This document shows, piece by piece, positions 60,694-64,000 of a stretch of DNA of 64,000 bases. Origin of the DNA: Planctomycetota bacterium (lineage in GTDB: Bacteria; Planctomycetota; Phycisphaerae; Phycisphaerales; UBA1924); NCBI GenBank assembly GCA_030950285.1, contig JAUZRR010000013.1, positions 1 to 64,000 on the forward strand. Reading direction: 5' to 3'. Numbering within the stretch: the stretch's first letter is position 1; each line of letters opens with the position of its first letter. The notes below the pieces were generated by a model. The model made no database searches. It worked only from the letters and a program-made list of their open reading frames with translations, and was not told the origin of the DNA. Made by a program: the position numbers and the translations under genes.

Positions 60694-61053
60694 ATGCCGA
60701 CCTACGAGTACCGTTGCAAAGCCTGTGAGCATGAGTTTGAGCTGTTCCAGTCCATGAGCGCGGGGACGAAACGCAAGTGCCCGGAGTGCGGCAAGAACAC
60801 GCTCGAGCGGCTCATCGGGACCGGGGCCGCGGTGATCTTCAAGGGCTCGGGCTTCTACGAGACCGACTACAGATCGAAGTCCTACAAGGACGGGGCAAAG
60901 AGCGAGAAAGAGGCGAGCAAGAAAGCCGAAGCCGGCGGCGACAGCAAGAGCGACAGCAGCAAAGACAAGTCGGCAGGCAAGGGCGACAAGTCTGGCAAAC
61001 CTGCGGCAAAGAGCGGTACTCAGAAGAGCGGCTCGTCTGCGTCGTCGGACTGA
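60694..61053 (+). CDS. FmdB-type zinc ribbon protein
   Basis: 119 residues. The N-terminal 45 residues are the FmdB zinc ribbon (MPTYEYRCKACEHEFE ... CPECG), followed by the FKGSGFYETDYR motif. The second half is a Lys/Ser/Gly/Ala-rich disordered tail (about 65-119). The family is described as putative regulatory; no precise role is established. It starts 3 nt after grpE, so the two are co-transcribed. Confidence 0.88.
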   Translation: MPTYEYRCKACEHEFELFQSMSAGTKRKCPECGKNTLERLIGTGAAVIFKGSGFYETDYRSKSYKDGAKSEKEASKKAEAGGDSKSDSSKDKSAGKGDKSGKPAAKSGTQKSGSSASSD

Positions 61054-61089
61054 GACCGCCCCGATCCCCAGGTCACACCGGAGCCCGCA

Positions 61090-62067
61090 ATGGCAGCACC
61101 AAAGTCCAGCGACCCGAGGCTGCCCAGGGTGCTCGTCACAGAGGTCGTGCGATCGGCCCACCAGGGCGACAGCCACGGCGGGGCCTATCTCGTCGATCTG
61201 GCAACAGGCGGCATCGAGAAGGTGCTCGACTGGAACCGGATGGATATCGAGTGGGAGGGACGCGGCCAGGGACGCGGGCTCCGCGGGATCGAGTTCTTCG
61301 GCGAGCACGTGTATATCGCGGCCAGCGATGAGTTACTTGTTTTTGATCAGCGGTTCAACATCGTCAAGAGATTCCGCAATCCTTACCTTCGGCACTGCCA
61401 CGAGATCTACCGTGCGGCTGACACGCTCTATCTTACATCGACCAACTTCGATTCGGTACTCGAGTTTGATCTTTGCAAAGAGCGTTTCACGCGAGGCTAT
61501 CTTGTCCGGTACTCGCCAAGGAAAGGCGCGGCCGGTGGGCGGGCCGAAATGGTACTCCGCGTCGGCAGGTTTGACCCCAACCGCCGCGACGGGCCGCAGC
61601 CTGCGGACACGACGCACCTCAACAACGTGCTCTTTCACGAGGGGCGGGTGCTTGTTTCGGGTGTGCGGCTGCGGTCCATCATCGCGATCGGGCGCACCGG
61701 CCACGCCGAGACGCTGCCGATCCCGGAGTGGACGCACAACGCCCAGCCCTGCCAGGGTGGGGTGCTCTACAACAGCACGGGCGAGGATGAGGTGTGTTTC
61801 GCATCCGCCGAGGGTGAGATCGTCCGCCGCTTTCCGATCGTCACTTACGACCCCGCCGAACTCACCCACAACGACCTGCCCGACGACTTTGCCCGGCAGG
61901 GCTTTGCCCGCGGGCTGGTCACGACCGGGGACGGGCTGCTCATTGCCGGGTCGAGCCCGAGCACGGTCACCGCGTGGGACTTTGCTAGCGGTGAGCAACT
62001 GGTGTCGGTCAACTTCGGCAAGGACATCCGCAACGCGCCCCACGGTCTGGCGGTCTGGTCGTTCTAG
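61090..62067 (+). CDS. Beta-propeller-like protein of unknown function
   Basis: 325 residues without signal peptide. Alternating strands with recurring D/G turns (GAYLVDLATGG, VYIAASDELLVFDQ, TLYLTSTNFDSVLEFD, RVLVSGVRLRSIIAIG, GLVTTGDGLLIAGSSPSTVTAWD) indicate a six- or seven-bladed propeller. The C-terminal HGLAVW repeats the N-terminal H-rich pattern. It resembles DUF4915/TIGR03032-type proteins only loosely. GGAG lies 7 nt before ATG. No function assigned. Confidence 0.72.
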   Translation: MAAPKSSDPRLPRVLVTEVVRSAHQGDSHGGAYLVDLATGGIEKVLDWNRMDIEWEGRGQGRGLRGIEFFGEHVYIAASDELLVFDQRFNIVKRFRNPYLRHCHEIYRAADTLYLTSTNFDSVLEFDLCKERFTRGYLVRYSPRKGAAGGRAEMVLRVGRFDPNRRDGPQPADTTHLNNVLFHEGRVLVSGVRLRSIIAIGRTGHAETLPIPEWTHNAQPCQGGVLYNSTGEDEVCFASAEGEIVRRFPIVTYDPAELTHNDLPDDFARQGFARGLVTTGDGLLIAGSSPSTVTAWDFASGEQLVSVNFGKDIRNAPHGLAVWSF

Positions 62068-62070
62068 ACT
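62065..62070 (+). promoter_or_regulatory. -10 box TAGACT overlapping the upstream stop, 6 nt before acpS
   Basis: TAGACT starts with the TAG stop of the propeller gene and is followed by six bases and the GTG start at 62077. No Shine-Dalgarno is present. It suggests a separate leaderless acpS transcript. Confidence 0.45.
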
Positions 62071-62076
62071 CTGGGC

Positions 62077-62460
62077 GTGAACACGATTGCCCACGGCATT
62101 GACATTGTGGAGAACGCCCGATTCGCCAAGCTGCTCGCACGGCACCCGGTCCGCGCCCGCCGTCGGCTCTTTACCGAATCCGAGCTGGCGTACGCAGCGG
62201 GGAAGAGGCGTGAGATCGAGCACCTGGCCGCGAGGTTTGCCGCCAAAGAGGCGGTGCTCAAGGCGCTGGGCACCGGATGGGCCGGGGGGATCGCGTGGAC
62301 CGATGTCGAGGTGACCCGTGACGATTCGGGCCGACCGGGCGTGCGGCTGCGTCACCTCGCCGCTGAGCGCGCGCATGAACTTGGCATTACGTTGTGGTTG
62401 CTGTCGCTGAGTCACACCGAGCACTATGCAACCGCGTCGGCGATTGCGCTTGGGATGTAG
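62077..62460 (+). CDS. acpS: Holo-[acyl-carrier-protein] synthase
   Basis: 127 residues from GTG. AcpS attaches 4'-phosphopantetheine from CoA to the serine of apo-ACP. Family motifs: HGIDIVENARF (Mg-binding Asp), RLFTESELAYA, ARFAAKEAVLKALGTGW (catalytic Glu/Lys) and LSLSHTEHYATASAIA. Length is normal. Convergent with the HEAT-like gene. Confidence 0.95.
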   Translation: MNTIAHGIDIVENARFAKLLARHPVRARRRLFTESELAYAAGKRREIEHLAARFAAKEAVLKALGTGWAGGIAWTDVEVTRDDSGRPGVRLRHLAAERAHELGITLWLLSLSHTEHYATASAIALGM

Positions 62461-62471
62461 TGCCGCCTTGT

Positions 62472-62498
62472 CCCTTCGCTTGCGCGAGGGGCTCTACA
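62472..62498 (+). repeat. Dispersed palindromic repeat family A, copy 7
   Basis: CCCTTCGCTTGCGCGAGGGG then CTCTACA, in the 66-bp space between convergent acpS and the HEAT-like gene. Confidence 0.78.
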
Positions 62499-62526
62499 TA
62501 CTCGGTGCGCGAGTTGGACTTCGAGT

Positions 62527-63519
62527 TCAGCCGTCGTCCTTTGCCGCTCGGGCTTCCATCCACGGCTTCCACTCGTTGTCGTACCACGTCCACCACTTCG
62601 GCTCGTCCATCCCCCACGCCCCGGTCGGCCGCCCCAGCGCGTTGGTGGTGAGCTTGGTGAGTGAATAGAAAATCTCGGTTCGGTAGGTGTAGACCACCGC
62701 GTCCTGGATCTCGAGCACGACGCCTTCGGTGACGACGCTGAGTGTCGGATCAAAGCCCACCGCGTTGTTGCTGACCACCGGCTGCAGGTCGGAGACGTAC
62801 GCGGTCTGCTGGCCGATGACGATCCACCCGAGGTTGCCGGTGCGGGTTTGGGCGCTGGGGGTGTTGCCTCCGACCTGTGCGGCGATCATCAGAGGCACCA
62901 TTTCGTAGAGCTTGAACGCCTCGGCGATCCCCGCGGCCGCGATGGCGGGGGCGCTGGCCTCTTCCTTCAGACCGCCCGCGACGACGAGCTTGATCCGGTC
63001 GGACACGCCCTCGACCGCGGCGACGCGATCGGTGAGTCGGGCCAGCGCGGCGTTGCGGGTGTCGTGCTCGCGGTCATGCACCGCGACCCACGCGAGCGTC
63101 GCGTCGGCTTCGTCGGTGCGCGCATCGGCGAACATGTCAAGCAGGCCTGCCTTCACGTCGACTGGATCGTGCTCGAAGACCTCGAGCAGCAGCGGATAGA
63201 GCGCCGGCTCGTTGTACTTCTCGCGGAGCAATGACAGCCCGACCTGCTGGGTCTCGGTGCTGCTGCCTGAGCCGAAGTAGGTGGAGCGGAACCGCCGGAT
63301 CTCGAGTTCTTTCTGCGCCCGTTGCCTCTGATGCTCGGCGTACGCGATGACGCGGGGGTCGTCAGGATCGGGCAGCAGGTGCTCCATCCACGGTTCGGCA
63401 GGAACACTCGCGGGGGCGTCCGGTTCGGTGACGAGGTGTTGTGCCGCTGCGCCGGTGCCGAACACGGCGAGTCCGCACACCAAGACCAGGTTGCGGGCAA
63501 TCCTGCGATCGTGCGTCAT
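62527..63519 (-). CDS. Secreted HEAT-repeat-like protein of unknown function
   Basis: 330 residues from ATG 63519 with AAAGGA upstream; the extension to 63696 is rejected. A signal peptide (1-27, cleavage near GAAAQ) leads to helical repeats about 95-215 (LLREKYNEPALYPLLLEVF; DVKAGLLDMFADARTDEADATLAWVAVHD) of HEAT type, then a beta-containing region (QTRTGNLGWIVIGQQTAYVSDLQPVVSNNAVGFDP-type, broken by strands) and a Trp-rich C-terminus (WWTWYDNEWKPWME). Function unknown. Confidence 0.8.
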   Translation of the reverse strand: MTHDRRIARNLVLVCGLAVFGTGAAAQHLVTEPDAPASVPAEPWMEHLLPDPDDPRVIAYAEHQRQRAQKELEIRRFRSTYFGSGSSTETQQVGLSLLREKYNEPALYPLLLEVFEHDPVDVKAGLLDMFADARTDEADATLAWVAVHDREHDTRNAALARLTDRVAAVEGVSDRIKLVVAGGLKEEASAPAIAAAGIAEAFKLYEMVPLMIAAQVGGNTPSAQTRTGNLGWIVIGQQTAYVSDLQPVVSNNAVGFDPTLSVVTEGVVLEIQDAVVYTYRTEIFYSLTKLTTNALGRPTGAWGMDEPKWWTWYDNEWKPWMEARAAKDDG

Positions 63520-63804
63520 GGAGAAGGTCCTTTCTCTCTCGGGTCGGGGTCTTGGGGCCGCTCTCGGTTTGGCTTTCGCGTCGTTGGTGGCAGTGGCTCT
63601 GCCATCGGGCGGCATCCGGAGTGGTGGTCGCCGGGCCGATCGGGGTGGGGGGGACCGGGCGGGCCCTCGGACCACCGGGTGGGGGCGGTTTCCCACCCTG
63701 TATACGGGCCAACCATCGGCGGGATGCCGCTTGCCCGACCAACCGGCGTCGGTTCGTCTAGATTACCAACTTCTGTCCTCGACACCAAACGCCCGGAGGC
63801 TCGC

Positions 63805-64000
63805 TTGCCCGTTCATATACCGATCATCCGAACCTGTCTCCGCCACGCCCGCCGCACGCTGATCGTCGACGATCGGCGGTCGTACCGGGGGGTGGAGATT
63901 CTCGTTGCCGCATTGCACGTCGCGTCCGAGATCGAACGCCGCTCGCAGACCCAGACCGTGGGGCTGCTGATCCCCACGAGCGGGGCGTTCCCGATCTGTG
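63805..64000 (+). CDS. AMP-dependent synthetase/ligase, 5' part (runs off right edge)
   Basis: An open frame from TTG 63805 with GGAGG 5 nt upstream has no stop before the window end. The product begins (M)PVHIPIIRTCLRHARRTLIV and continues DDRRSYRGVEILVAALHVAS and VGLLIPTSGAFPI, the usual N-terminus of AMP-binding acyl ligases (substrate-entry helix, then the GLLxPTS strand). Only 65 residues are visible, so the substrate is unknown. The preceding 285 bp (63520-63804) hold no other gene; TAGATT at 63759-63764 could be a -10 box. Confidence 0.65.
   Translation, partial: MPVHIPIIRTCLRHARRTLIVDDRRSYRGVEILVAALHVASEIERRSQTQTVGLLIPTSGAFPIC

Overview
The window is high-GC bacterial DNA and fits a planctomycete of the class Phycisphaerae, order Phycisphaerales or a close relative. 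The evidence is a secreted protein ending in a Phycisphaerales-type 'GC' dockerin-like EF-hand pair, several planctomycete-style families (prepilin-like proteins, DUF58 plus transglutaminase, zinc-ribbon/GYF_2 membrane protein), two GroEL paralogues and short palindromic intergenic repeats. Species cannot be named from the sequence. No rRNA, tRNA, CRISPR array or insertion sequence was recognised.

Layout. 1-2,000: the 3' end of a heptad-repeat protein entering from the left edge, then ndk, csrA and a NifU-like gene. 2,039-11,800: a lipoprotein and M48 protease pair, then five genes that could form a complete arginine-to-glutamate route (arginase/agmatinase family, AstA-like, class III aminotransferase, AstD-like, M20 hydrolase). 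11,890-19,450: tilS, an M24 peptidase, comM and a large secreted LVIVD/dockerin protein. 19,592-31,218: a histidine kinase and a STAS protein run directly into a type II secretion/type IV pilus-like assembly operon (GspE, GspF, PilM, PilN, PilO, PilP-like, GspG, GspH, GspJ, GspI, GspK-like). A strong hairpin lies just after the major pseudopilin gene. 31,262-33,270: an HD-GYP phosphodiesterase and its receiver. 33,448-37,902: scpB coupled to a lipoprotein, DUF58 and transglutaminase operon. 38,057-45,189: a PilZ protein, a structured intergenic region, RNase Y, a UbiA-like gene, a PpiC lipoprotein, a zinc-ribbon protein and a prepilin-like protein. 45,382-47,576: serA and serC. 47,545-51,062 (minus): a glycosyltransferase-like gene, two related lipoproteins, a DUF2752 gene and nuoA. 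51,522-62,460: a plus-strand chaperone cluster of groEL1, groES, groEL2, dnaJ and grpE. Between groEL1 and groES sits a low-GC insert holding a caspase/CHAT-like gene and hicBA. Between groES and groEL2 are two sulfotransferases. fmdB, a beta-propeller gene and acpS follow. The right edge holds a HEAT-like secreted protein and the start of an AMP-dependent ligase.

Themes. Cyclic-di-GMP parts (HD-GYP, PilZ) sit near the pseudopilus operon. Many unlinked genes carry a TAnnnT hexamer 5-6 nt before the start codon, which suggests leaderless mRNAs are common. One 23-27 bp palindromic repeat family occurs at least seven times, mostly at gene ends. The least conventional locus is the groEL - caspase-like - hicB - hicA - groES arrangement at 51.5-54.9 kb.
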